A model generated the notes under the pieces. It had not been told where the DNA came from and did not search any database. It saw only the letters and a program-made list of their open reading frames with translations. A program made the position numbers and the translations under genes. Of a stretch of 19,725 nt of DNA, positions 6,719 to 13,777 are shown piece by piece. Where the stretch lies: assembly GCA_964579305.1 (NCBI GenBank), contig CAZOGY010000069.1:1-19725 (forward strand), given 5' to 3'. This DNA comes from JBCBWG01 sp964579305 (lineage in GTDB: Bacteria; Pseudomonadota; Alphaproteobacteria; Rhizobiales; Hyphomicrobiaceae). Within the stretch, counting starts at the first letter, position 1. Each line of letters opens with the position of its first letter.

Positions 6719-8311
6719 ATGGATAAGCCGCTCAAATCGCGGACCGAAGACCCCACCGGCCCAGAAAGCGAGCCAGTTTCGCAGGCGAAGCTTGTGCTGC
6801 GCCATGCAAAACGCGCAGACGTGCCAGCCATCGCCGCCCTTTCCAAGCGCGTCTACGGGACCAACGATGGCTATTCCGCACGCCAGATCCGCGGACAGTT
6901 GAACAACTTCCCCGATGGCCAATTCGTTGCAGAGTTCGACGGGAAAATCGTCGGACACGCCGCAACGTTCATCATCGATGGGCGCATCGCCCTGCGCGCA
7001 CACACCTGGGCGGAGATTACCGGCAACGGATTTGCCTCACGCCATGATCCAGACGGCGACTATCTTTACGGCATGGAGGTCTCGGTTGATCCACGCTACC
7101 GCCGCTTGCGGATCGGCCAGCGGCTCTACCGCGCACGCAAGAATCTGTGTGAAGACTGGGGCCTGAAAGGCATTGTCTTTGGCGGCCGCATGCCCGGTTA
7201 TAACCGGCGGAGCAAGAAATATCCCGACCCCAAAGATTATGTTGAGGCTGTCCAGGCGCGCACCATCCGCGATCTGGCAATCAACTTTCACCTCGCTCAG
7301 GATTTTGAGCCAATTGGCGTTCTGCCAGGTTACGACAAGACCGACACGGCCTCTGGCGGTTACGCAACCCACATGGTCTGGCACAACCCCCGCTATGACG
7401 AGCAGAGCGGCGTTGCCGACAACCGCGATGCTCTAAGCCCGCAGCAGGTCGTTCGCGTTGCAACGGTGCAATGGCAAATGCGCGGGATCTCCCAGAAGGA
7501 GGAGTTCAAGCAACAGGTTGAATACTTCGTCGACGTTGCCTCAGATTATCGTTCCGACTTCGTCGTATTTCCAGAGTTGTTCACAAACCAGCTCCTGTCT
7601 CTGGAAACCAAACCATTGCCCCCGAAAGAGGGAATGGAAAAAGTCTCTGAATACACCGACTGGTTCTTGGAGTTCATGTCGCAATTCGCTGTGAGCTATA
7701 ACGTCAACATTATTGGCGGCTCGCATCCCACGCGTGTAGCGGACGGCACGATACACAATATTGCGTACGTTTTTCTCCGGGACGGATCCGTCCACAGCCA
7801 AGAGAAAATCCATCCCACGCCCGACGAGTCCTACTGGTGGGACATTCGCGGCGGAAATCGCGTCGAAGCGATCGATACCGATTGCGGCCCGATCGGCGTG
7901 TTGATCTGCTACGATGCGGAGTTCCCTGAATTGACCCGGCATCTGGCCGACCAGGGCGCGATGATTTTGTTTGTGCCGTTCTGCACTGACGAGCGTCGCG
8001 GTTTCTTGCGCGTGCGGTACTGTTGCCATGCGCGCGCCATCGAAAATCAGATTTACGTTGCGCTATCGGGCGTGGTCGGCAACCTGCCGAATGTGGAAAA
8101 CATGGATATCCATTACGCCGAAAGCTGCATCCTGACGCCGTGCGATTTCGCTTTTGCCCGCGACGGCATTGCAGCTGACACGGCAGCGAATACCGAAACG
8201 ATCGCTTTTGCTGATTTGCGATTGTCGGATCTGCGGGCCGCACGCCGCGAAGGCACCACGCGCAACTTTCGCGATCGCCGCTTTGACCTGTATCGCGTCG
8301 TCTGGGGCTGA
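6719..8311 (+). CDS. GNAT acetyltransferase / nitrilase-superfamily amidohydrolase fusion
   Basis: The 530-residue protein joins two enzyme domains. Residues about 25-222 form a GNAT domain; the acetyl-CoA loop is at 127-136 (R-Y-R-R-L-R-I-G-Q-R) after beta strand M-E-V-S-V. Residues about 245-530 form a carbon-nitrogen hydrolase domain with the full nitrilase triad: E286 (F-P-E-L-F), K363 (E-K-I-H-P-T) and C397 (L-I-C-Y-D-A-E-F-P-E). This fusion is a known architecture, annotated as bifunctional GNAT/carbon-nitrogen hydrolase, but as far as I know its substrate is not established. Both active sites look intact, so it probably hydrolyses an amide and either acetylates the product or uses the GNAT fold for binding. 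AGGAG lies 6 bases before the ATG. The VOC-fold gene follows after 90 bases on the same strand. Cytoplasmic; no signal peptide. Confidence 0.92.
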   Translation: MDKPLKSRTEDPTGPESEPVSQAKLVLRHAKRADVPAIAALSKRVYGTNDGYSARQIRGQLNNFPDGQFVAEFDGKIVGHAATFIIDGRIALRAHTWAEITGNGFASRHDPDGDYLYGMEVSVDPRYRRLRIGQRLYRARKNLCEDWGLKGIVFGGRMPGYNRRSKKYPDPKDYVEAVQARTIRDLAINFHLAQDFEPIGVLPGYDKTDTASGGYATHMVWHNPRYDEQSGVADNRDALSPQQVVRVATVQWQMRGISQKEEFKQQVEYFVDVASDYRSDFVVFPELFTNQLLSLETKPLPPKEGMEKVSEYTDWFLEFMSQFAVSYNVNIIGGSHPTRVADGTIHNIAYVFLRDGSVHSQEKIHPTPDESYWWDIRGGNRVEAIDTDCGPIGVLICYDAEFPELTRHLADQGAMILFVPFCTDERRGFLRVRYCCHARAIENQIYVALSGVVGNLPNVENMDIHYAESCILTPCDFAFARDGIAADTAANTETIAFADLRLSDLRAARREGTTRNFRDRRFDLYRVVWG

Positions 8312-8401
8312 GCTTGGTGCAGCGCCAGCAGTGACCCAGGTCGACGCTAAGCCCGTCGTCGTGTTAACTTGTCGCATACGTGCGAAAGCTGGAGATGCGC
8401 G

Positions 8402-8809
8402 ATGTCATACCACGGCAAAATTTACTGGAATGAATTGAATACCTGGAAGCCGCACGAAGCCATGGCTTTCTACAAAGAGATCATGGGCTGGTCGTTTGAG
8501 CAAGCTCAGACCGCTGGCACCAAGGATGGGCGGGCGTATTATCTCGCCAAAACCTCAGATGGAACACTGGTCGCTGGGATATTCCAACTCATCGAGCCAG
8601 ACTTTGTCGGCGTTCCCGATCATTGGTTCACATACATCGCCGTCGACGATCTCGACGCGGCGGTTGCAACGGCAACGGCCAACGGTGGCAAGCTCTCGCG
8701 CCAACCGTTCAACATTGCAGGTTTTGGGCGCATGGCCGTCGTGCAGGATGCAGTCGGCGCTTACATGGCCTGGATCGAGCCGGATCTCGAAAACTCCGCG
8801 GTCAGTTGA
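8402..8809 (+). CDS. VOC superfamily (glyoxalase/bleomycin-resistance fold) protein
   Basis: A 135-residue protein with the two beta-alpha-beta-beta-beta halves of the vicinal oxygen chelate fold: about residues 5-65 (W-N-E-L, F-Y-K-E-I-M-G-W, then Y-Y-L-A and A-G-I-F) and 74-126 (W-F-T-Y-I-A-V-D-D-L-D-A-A, then A-V-V-Q-D-A-V-G-A, ending W-I-E-P). The pattern around F-Y-K-E-I-M-G-W is typical of single-VOC-domain proteins that pair as dimers. E11 and E126 occupy positions often used as metal ligands in VOC enzymes, but I cannot confirm the metal site. The ATG at 8402 has GGAG 7 bases upstream; an earlier TTG at 8369 has none. Members range from glyoxalases to dioxygenases and antibiotic-binding proteins, so substrate is unknown. 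Confidence 0.88.
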   Translation: MSYHGKIYWNELNTWKPHEAMAFYKEIMGWSFEQAQTAGTKDGRAYYLAKTSDGTLVAGIFQLIEPDFVGVPDHWFTYIAVDDLDAAVATATANGGKLSRQPFNIAGFGRMAVVQDAVGAYMAWIEPDLENSAVS

Positions 8810-8833
8810 GATCCGGCACCCGTGAGCCGGTGA

Positions 8834-9559
8834 TCAGGTGGTGTCGGAGCCGAATTTGAAATCGGGAAACCACATCGCAAGACCGCGATCGCGATAGGCC
8901 GTCAGTTTTGGCAACGACAAAACATGGTTTGTGATCGGGCTATTGAAGACCGTTGGCGACGCAGCAGCAACGCAGGCCCAGACCGAGGCATCGGCGCCGC
9001 ACGGTTTATCGCCCATCAGCCAGGGTTTGGCGCCAAGTTGCGCATCAATGGCATCAAAACCGCGATTGGCCATCCGGCAGATTTCATCGAGTGTATGTCG
9101 GCCGACCCCATGTCCCCACAGATCGCGTTTGACCTGACGTCGCACCAATGATGTCACGAGTGGGCGCATCGGCGTTGGCACGGCCTGGAAAAACTGGCGT
9201 GGGCCGCGGTCGAAATTGGCGTCGATCATCCAGCGCTCGTACATCAGCGCGAAATACAAATGGTCCTCGCAAAGTTTTTCAAAAGCCCACCCAATACCCT
9301 TTTGCGCTTCACTCAAGCCAGCGTCGAAATTTACGCTATAGGCGTCTTCGAGGTAAAACCGCATCAAAGTCGTATCAGGCACGGTACGCCCGTCGTCTTC
9401 AATCAGGACGGGGATTTTCTTCTTCGGCGCCTTCGTCGGGTCTCCAGCAGCTGTTTGGTATTCAAGCTTTGCCAATTGCAGAAGAACAATCGCCTTCAGG
9501 CAAAATGGCGATGGGTCCGGAAGCCCAAAGGCGGGTCCGAAAGTCAGAACTTTGCGCAT
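8834..9559 (-). CDS. Glutathione S-transferase-like protein of the metaxin/FAXC type
   Basis: The 241-residue product has a thioredoxin-like N-terminal domain (residues about 1-75) with S-P-F-C at 17-20, a cis-proline candidate at P50 (K-I-P-V-L) and a D-T pair at 62-63 where classical GSTs bind the glutathione gamma-glutamyl group. The all-helical C-terminal half carries G-A-D-A-S-V-W and, near the end, S-P-I-T-N-H and P-K-L-T-A-Y, a pattern I associate with bacterial relatives of metaxin and failed-axon-connections proteins. Such proteins are usually annotated simply as GST family; activity is uncertain. The ATG at 9559 begins the conserved domain; the G-rich stretch upstream is 13 bases away, so the start is less certain than others. 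The gene follows the YkgJ-type gene on the same strand after 115 bases. Confidence 0.82.
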   Translation of the reverse strand: MRKVLTFGPAFGLPDPSPFCLKAIVLLQLAKLEYQTAAGDPTKAPKKKIPVLIEDDGRTVPDTTLMRFYLEDAYSVNFDAGLSEAQKGIGWAFEKLCEDHLYFALMYERWMIDANFDRGPRQFFQAVPTPMRPLVTSLVRRQVKRDLWGHGVGRHTLDEICRMANRGFDAIDAQLGAKPWLMGDKPCGADASVWACVAAASPTVFNSPITNHVLSLPKLTAYRDRGLAMWFPDFKFGSDTT

Positions 9560-9674
9560 ATTGAGACGAATGCCCCCCGCTGTAAGCGCCCAATCGCGCC
9601 CACGATCAAGACACGAACGCGCTTTTGCCAGATGCCCCAACGGCAACGCATGCGCTCATTGCACACGGCGACGC

Positions 9675-10049
9675 TCAGCGCCACTCGCCCATGCTTGTGA
9701 CCGCGACATGATCGGGATCGCCCTGTGCATCGCGTTCAAATTGCAGGAAGTCATAATATCCGCATCGCCCGTCGCCTGGAAACGCCCGGCAAATATCGGG
9801 TCTTGCCTCATAGACCGTGCAGGTGCGCGCGTGCGTGTCGAACAGCTTGCAGATCCGCCCGTAAATCGGGTCGGCTTTGCGCCGCAAGATACGCTCGTGG
9901 CCGTGATCGGTTTTCAAATAACGTTTTAAAACAGCGTCTTCAGGCACACCAAGGTGCGCTGCAAGCCGCGCGACGTCGTCCGCCGTCAACTGAATGATCG
10001 GATAGGCGCAACAGTAACCGGGGCATTTTCCACAGTCGTAAGCGCCCAT
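9675..10049 (-). CDS. YkgJ family cysteine-cluster protein
   Basis: The 124-residue protein begins with a tight cysteine cluster, C6-x2-C9-x3-C13-C14, and has further cysteines at 67, 77, 87 and 96. This arrangement matches the CxxCxxxCC (YkgJ) family, thought to bind zinc or an iron-sulfur cluster; the function is not established. The C-terminal part after C96 is polar. The ATG at 10049 is the only start immediately before the cluster. A longer frame running to 10508 is the antisense of the neighbouring SDR gene and is rejected. The upstream ribosome-binding site is weak (GGCGG). The gene is divergent from the SDR gene across 163 bases and may be cotranscribed with the GST-like gene. Confidence 0.88.
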   Translation of the reverse strand: MGAYDCGKCPGYCCAYPIIQLTADDVARLAAHLGVPEDAVLKRYLKTDHGHERILRRKADPIYGRICKLFDTHARTCTVYEARPDICRAFPGDGRCGYYDFLQFERDAQGDPDHVAVTSMGEWR

Positions 10050-10212
10050 GATCGCGCCGCCCGCTTCTGTCTGACACCGACGCCGCCGTCCTATTAAAGC
10101 GGAGCGGCAAGTTGATGACGTGCGTTGCCAGCCAAGCTTATCATCAGCCGATAACCCGTCATCGGCAGCGTATGCCACGCTGTAACGGTGACAGATTACG
10201 GGAGGCTGAAAA

Positions 10213-10980
10213 ATGGCGAATTTCGATCTGACCGGGCGCGTTGCAATCGTGACAGGCGGTAACGGTGGTATTGGATTGGGCATGGCGCAGGGCTTGGCGG
10301 CTGCTGGCGCAAGCGTGGCTTTGGCCGCCCGCGACCGCACGAAGCTCGCTGGCGCCGTCGAGGCGATACAATCGGCTGGCGGAACGGCCGCCTCTTGCGA
10401 AGTCGATGTCACCGACCGCGCAAGCGTCGATGCCATGGTCGAGCATGTCACCGGCCGCTTCGGCAGGGTCGACATCCTCGTGGCTAATGCCGGCATGAAC
10501 ATCCGCAAGCCGCCGCAGGACTACACGCTGGATGAATGGCGCCGCATTCACGACGTCAATCTCGATGGCACGTTTCACTGCGCACAGGCGGTGTACCCCA
10601 CGATGAAGGCGCAGGGCGGCGGCAAGATCATCACCATCGGGTCCATGGCGTCGATCTTTGGTTTGCCGTTTTCGGCACCCTACGCTTCGACCAAAGGCGC
10701 TGTGGTCCAACTGACACGTGTTCTTGCCACGGCCTGGGCTGCCGACAACATCCAGGCTAATGCAATCTTGCCGGGCTGGATCGACACCGACCTGACCCGC
10801 CAAGCGCGCAAAGATGTGGATGGCCTGCACGATCGCGTGGTTGTAAGAACGCCGGCCGGGCGATGGGGAGACCCTGCGGATTTCGCCGGAATCGCAGTAT
10901 TTCTCGCGAGCTCCGCGTCCAACTTCGTTACCGGAACGGCCATTCCCGTCGACGGCGGCTACTCCATAATGGGCGGCTGA
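10213..10980 (+). CDS. Short-chain dehydrogenase/reductase (classical SDR)
   Basis: The 255-residue protein is a complete classical SDR oxidoreductase using NAD(P). The Rossmann glycine motif T-G-G-N-G-G-I-G is at 14-21, the N-A-G motif at 92-94, and the catalytic set is N116, S144, Y157 and K161. The end (P-V-D-G-G-Y at 245-250) is typical of the glucose/gluconate dehydrogenase and 3-oxoacyl-ACP reductase groups. A40-R41 after the second strand suggests, weakly, NADPH preference. The substrate cannot be assigned. GGGAGG lies 7 bases before the ATG, a strong ribosome-binding site. It stands alone between a divergent YkgJ-type gene and the pentapeptide-protein gene, with 228 bases of spacer downstream. 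Confidence 0.92.
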   Translation: MANFDLTGRVAIVTGGNGGIGLGMAQGLAAAGASVALAARDRTKLAGAVEAIQSAGGTAASCEVDVTDRASVDAMVEHVTGRFGRVDILVANAGMNIRKPPQDYTLDEWRRIHDVNLDGTFHCAQAVYPTMKAQGGGKIITIGSMASIFGLPFSAPYASTKGAVVQLTRVLATAWAADNIQANAILPGWIDTDLTRQARKDVDGLHDRVVVRTPAGRWGDPADFAGIAVFLASSASNFVTGTAIPVDGGYSIMGG

Positions 10981-11091
10981 TCGCACAGGCGCAGCACCGG
11001 CGACGAGCCCACGCCAGGTCCGTTAATGGCGCGCTCATGGCACGTTCAGGCGCCCAAGCGGACAACCAAGCACGTCGCCGACAGTGCCTGC

Positions 11092-11112
11092 CCCGCCACA
11101 CATGTGTGCGGG
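11092..11112. promoter_or_regulatory. Near-perfect dyad upstream of the pentapeptide-protein gene
   Basis: The site consists of a perfect 12-bp palindrome CACACATGTGTG (11097-11108) flanked by CCCGC and CGGG, which extends the pairing to 10-bp arms if one cytosine (11097) is bulged out. The centre has no loop, so it resembles a DNA-binding operator more than a terminator. It lies about 100 bases before the GTG start at 11209. Function is inference. Confidence 0.35.
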
Positions 11113-11208
11113 ACTTAAGAGCGCGCGCGTTCAGCACGCTACCGAGGGGCCACCGGGTGGGCTAAAGGACGGGATCGATCTGCGCAGACCGCTGGCCTGG
11201 AGGGAACT

Positions 11209-13275
11209 GTGGTCGTCAACGAAATCCAGGATGTCGAACCGGACATCGAAACGCCGGTGAACCCGTATTCATTGCTTGAGGCGGTGAACCGCTCAAGTGA
11301 CATGGCGCACACGGGCTGGCTGATCTTTCTCGGCGTGATGGCTTACCTGATGATTGCCGTCGCCGGGGTGACCCACCAGGATCTGCTTCTGGAAAAACCG
11401 GTTCAACTACCGATCTTTGGGATTCAGATCCCGCAAGTCCAGTTCTTCCAGTTCGCACCCGTGCTGCTTGTTCTGTTCCATCTCGGCATCGTGACGCAGC
11501 TTGTCTTGCTGGCCCGCAAGACCCTGGAATTCGACATCGCCGTCCAACAGCTCGAGCCCACGCGCAAGCGCACACATCCATTGCGGTTGGAACTGCACAA
11601 CTTCTTTTTCGTGCAGTCGATCGCAGGCCCGCACCGCTCAATCATCATGAGCGCGTTCCTGCATGGCATGGGCTGGCTCACGCTGGTCGCGATTCCCGTG
11701 CTCTTGCTGCTGTTCGTCCAGATCAAGTTCCTGCCCTACCACGACGTCATGATCACGTGGTCGCACCGCATCGCGCTCTCCGTCGACATCTTGATGATGC
11801 TGTTGATCGGCGTGTTTCTCGTGCGCCCGGAATCGGCATTCTTCTCAGCGGTCGGCCGCACATTGGTGTCCCACCCTGTCAGCGTTTTCTTCACCGCGAT
11901 CGTGTTCGCGATCGTCACGCTCTTTTCGTTTTTCGTGGCAACCGTTCCGGGCGAAGCGCTGGACCGATACGTGACCAGCCAGCTTCATGACGACGCCCAA
12001 TCCTCACAACCCAACGCCGGCGATACCGCCGTGATGGGGTTTGTCGCGCCCTACCTTGGCGGACGAGAGGATGGCTCCTTGTTTGGGGTCTTCCACCGCA
12101 ATTTGATCGTGACCGACCTGGACCTCGTGCCCAACGACCAAGTCACCGCAGGCGAGCCCACGTTGTCCTTGCGTGGCCGTGATCTGCGTTATGCGCGTCT
12201 CGACCGTTCAGACCTGCACCAGGCTGATCTGACCGGCGCCAACCTGGACGGGGCAAGCCTCGCGGGCGCTGACCTGCGCGATATCCGGTTCCACTGTGCC
12301 GACGTCACGCTGTACATTCTGACGGACGATCGCGAGGCCGCGCGCTGTCCATCGGCACGCAACACGAACTTCAAAGGCGCGATCCTGACGCGCAGCTCGT
12401 TGCGCGGATTGGACATCACGGGCGCAAATCTGGGTGACGCTGACCTGCGCGACGCCCAACTCGACTACAGCATTCTGGTTGGTGCCGACCTGACCTCGGC
12501 CAAATTACAGAAGGCAACGTTGACCGGCGGCGTTCACGCTCAAGGCGCAACGTTCCTGCTGGCTGAACTGAAGGGCGCGGACCTCAACGGTGCGATCCTT
12601 TACGGCGCGGACTTTTCGAATGCCCAACTTCAGGGTGCGTTGCTTGCTCACGCAAAGCTGTCCGGTGCGGTCTTGCGCGACACCCAGCTTGACGGCGTTG
12701 ATATGCAAAATGCGGACTTGCGCGGCGCTGATCTGACCGGCGCAAGTTTGTTGGCCACCGACATGCGCTGGGTCGCGATTTGGAACACACTGGCCCCCGC
12801 GGGCGAGGCGCTTCAGCTTGCCGATCTGACCGATCTCAAAGTCGAACCGCTGAGCGCAGATCAACGCGAGGAACTCAAGCAAACTTTGCGAAAGATCGGC
12901 CGACGCCAACTTGAGCAGTTGATCGCGTCGATACAGGCGCTCAAGCTGGTGATCGACCCAGCCGAAGCCCGCAAGTGGGCCGACAGCCCTGAGCGAACAA
13001 GCTGGATTGGATTTGCCAATCGCGCAAAATCCGCCGTCAGCGACGCGCTCTATGGCTCAGAGCTTTCAAACGCTCTGGCTCAATTGGCCTGCAAAGGCCG
13101 GTGGTCAGACGGTTCGGTGGCAACAGGCATCACAAAACGGGTCGGTGGTCAGCAATATCAAGGCGATGTCGCCTCCTACTTTGCACGCTTGAACTCGCCA
13201 GGGTGCGGACCCGCAAAGAACGTTGCCAAGGCGCTCAAGGACGATCTCGCAATCAAGATCCAGGCGGCGAACTGA
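11209..13275 (+). CDS. Membrane protein with C-terminal pentapeptide-repeat domain
   Basis: The 688-residue protein has three parts. Residues 1-250 hold about five membrane segments (near 36-54, 81-101, 153-171, 187-204 and 224-244), with a conserved-looking stretch between helices 2 and 3 rich in H, R and F. Residues about 318-520 are pentapeptide repeats of the A(D/N)LxG type, which fold as a square right-handed beta helix; the helix is broken by a loop at 362-386 with C363 and C380. Residues 545-688 are a soluble, mainly helical tail with C628 and C666. The start is a GTG with AGGGA 4 bases upstream. I recognise this layout from uncharacterised alphaproteobacterial proteins but know no function. 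Known soluble pentapeptide proteins can shield gyrase; this membrane-tethered form need not. Confidence 0.85.
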   Translation: MVVNEIQDVEPDIETPVNPYSLLEAVNRSSDMAHTGWLIFLGVMAYLMIAVAGVTHQDLLLEKPVQLPIFGIQIPQVQFFQFAPVLLVLFHLGIVTQLVLLARKTLEFDIAVQQLEPTRKRTHPLRLELHNFFFVQSIAGPHRSIIMSAFLHGMGWLTLVAIPVLLLLFVQIKFLPYHDVMITWSHRIALSVDILMMLLIGVFLVRPESAFFSAVGRTLVSHPVSVFFTAIVFAIVTLFSFFVATVPGEALDRYVTSQLHDDAQSSQPNAGDTAVMGFVAPYLGGREDGSLFGVFHRNLIVTDLDLVPNDQVTAGEPTLSLRGRDLRYARLDRSDLHQADLTGANLDGASLAGADLRDIRFHCADVTLYILTDDREAARCPSARNTNFKGAILTRSSLRGLDITGANLGDADLRDAQLDYSILVGADLTSAKLQKATLTGGVHAQGATFLLAELKGADLNGAILYGADFSNAQLQGALLAHAKLSGAVLRDTQLDGVDMQNADLRGADLTGASLLATDMRWVAIWNTLAPAGEALQLADLTDLKVEPLSADQREELKQTLRKIGRRQLEQLIASIQALKLVIDPAEARKWADSPERTSWIGFANRAKSAVSDALYGSELSNALAQLACKGRWSDGSVATGITKRVGGQQYQGDVASYFARLNSPGCGPAKNVAKALKDDLAIKIQAAN

Positions 13276-13305
13276 GGCGGCCAACGCAGGCGGGCGCTTG
13301 CCCAA

Positions 13306-13360
13306 TTCGATTGCGATCCGCGGGCCGTTGCAATCAGGATCAGACGTTGCGCGGGATGTT
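13306..13360 (+). repeat. Left copy of a 55-bp direct repeat at the assembly gap
   Basis: Positions 13306-13360 are identical base for base to 13461-13515, and this copy ends exactly where the Ns begin. An exact 55-bp identity that abuts the gap on both sides is the expected footprint of two contigs overlapping by one k-mer. It is therefore probably a single sequence shown twice. Confidence 0.95.
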
Positions 13361-13460
13361 NNNNNNNNNNNNNNNNNNNNNNNNNNNNNNNNNNNNNNNN
13401 NNNNNNNNNNNNNNNNNNNNNNNNNNNNNNNNNNNNNNNNNNNNNNNNNNNNNNNNNNNN
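13361..13460. other. Assembly gap of 100 Ns
   Basis: Exactly 100 unknown bases, the usual placeholder for a gap of unknown size. It lies in non-coding DNA and interrupts no gene. Confidence 0.99.
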
Positions 13461-13515
13461 TTCGATTGCGATCCGCGGGCCGTTGCAATCAGGATCAGAC
13501 GTTGCGCGGGATGTT
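13461..13515 (+). repeat. Right copy of the 55-bp direct repeat at the assembly gap
   Basis: Identical to 13306-13360 and begins at the first base after the Ns. Its last 15 bases are the first unit of the 16-bp tandem repeat that follows, a likely reason for the assembly break. Confidence 0.95.
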
Positions 13516-13548
13516 CTTTGCGCGGGATGTTTGTTGCGCGGGACGTGC
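13501..13548 (+). repeat. Tandem repeat, three 16-bp units
   Basis: Three consecutive 16-base units: GTTGCGCGGGATGTTC, TTTGCGCGGGATGTTT and GTTGCGCGGGACGTGC. The core TTGCGCGGGAYGT is shared by all. The array sits directly upstream of the ssb promoter. Because the assembly broke at the first unit, the real copy number may be higher. Confidence 0.9.
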
Positions 13549-13577
13549 TTGCCACGGCTGGCTGTCGAACATAAATA
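13549..13577 (+). promoter_or_regulatory. Sigma70-like promoter upstream of ssb
   Basis: A -35-like TTGCCA (13549-13554, five of six consensus bases) is followed after exactly 17 bases by a -10-like TAAATA (13572-13577). The LexA-type box covers the -10. Transcription from here would give a leader of about 190 bases before the ssb ATG. Confidence 0.5.
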
Positions 13578-13581
13578 GAAC
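13567..13581 (-). promoter_or_regulatory. LexA (SOS) box of the alphaproteobacterial type
   Basis: GAACATAAATAGAAC reads on the other strand as GTTC, 7 bases, GTTC. This direct repeat is the known LexA recognition sequence of alphaproteobacteria and differs from the CTG-N10-CAG box of enterics. It overlaps the -10 element of the candidate ssb promoter, the expected place for repression. The match is exact in both half-sites and spacing; binding is inference. Confidence 0.7.
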
Positions 13582-13638
13582 ACAAGGGCTCGTGCGCTCA
13601 AATCGCGCGAAGAGAAACCCGGTGAAAAGCCGCCGCGA

Positions 13639-13668
13639 TTGCATCGGGTGCCACAGCTGCCGATGCAA
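13639..13668 (+). promoter_or_regulatory. Inverted repeat in the ssb leader
   Basis: TTGCATCGG (13639-13647) and CCGATGCAA (13660-13668) form a perfect 9-bp inverted repeat with a 12-base spacer. It could be a leader hairpin or a protein-binding dyad. No T-run follows it. Confidence 0.45.
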
Positions 13669-13728
13669 CTCGGTTATGCTAGCGTGACACAGCGATTCGA
13701 CGCTGAGGACCGATGTGGCCCGGACCTG

Positions 13729-13744
13729 CGCCGGGCGCCCGGCG
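13729..13744 (+). promoter_or_regulatory. 16-bp perfect GC palindrome just before the ssb ribosome-binding site
   Basis: CGCCGGGCGCCCGGCG is its own reverse complement and lies about 20 bases before the GGGAGG that serves ssb. In RNA it would form a stable hairpin close enough to influence initiation, but it does not cover the ribosome-binding site. Confidence 0.4.
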
Positions 13745-13777
13745 TTGTATCATGCCGCAGAATAAAGGGAGGCCCGC

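Larger units (their letters stand above)
13276..13777. other. Gene-free region holding the assembly gap and the ssb control region
   Basis: Between the pentapeptide-protein stop and the ssb start there is no supported gene. The stretch contains a 55-bp direct repeat on both sides of 100 Ns, a 16-bp tandem repeat, a sigma70-like promoter overlapping a LexA-type box, and two dyads in the ssb leader. Apparent ORFs crossing the Ns are artefacts of translating unknown bases. The true length of the gap is unknown. Confidence 0.7.

Noticed and set aside
9675..10508. 277-codon version of the YkgJ-type gene
   Set aside because: The upstream part is antisense to the SDR gene and lacks family character; the real start is 10049, just before the cysteine cluster.
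11209..13275. Pentapeptide protein as a quinolone-resistance (Qnr-like) protein
   Set aside because: Qnr proteins are soluble, about 220 residues long and have no membrane helices; this protein is 688 residues with a membrane domain.
13306..13515. Long terminal repeats or insertion-sequence ends around the gap
   Set aside because: The repeats are direct, exact, abut the Ns and have no transposase nearby; an assembly overlap explains them better.
13101..13687. ORFs running through the N block on both strands
   Set aside because: They exist only because Ns do not create stops; the flanking sequence is non-coding.
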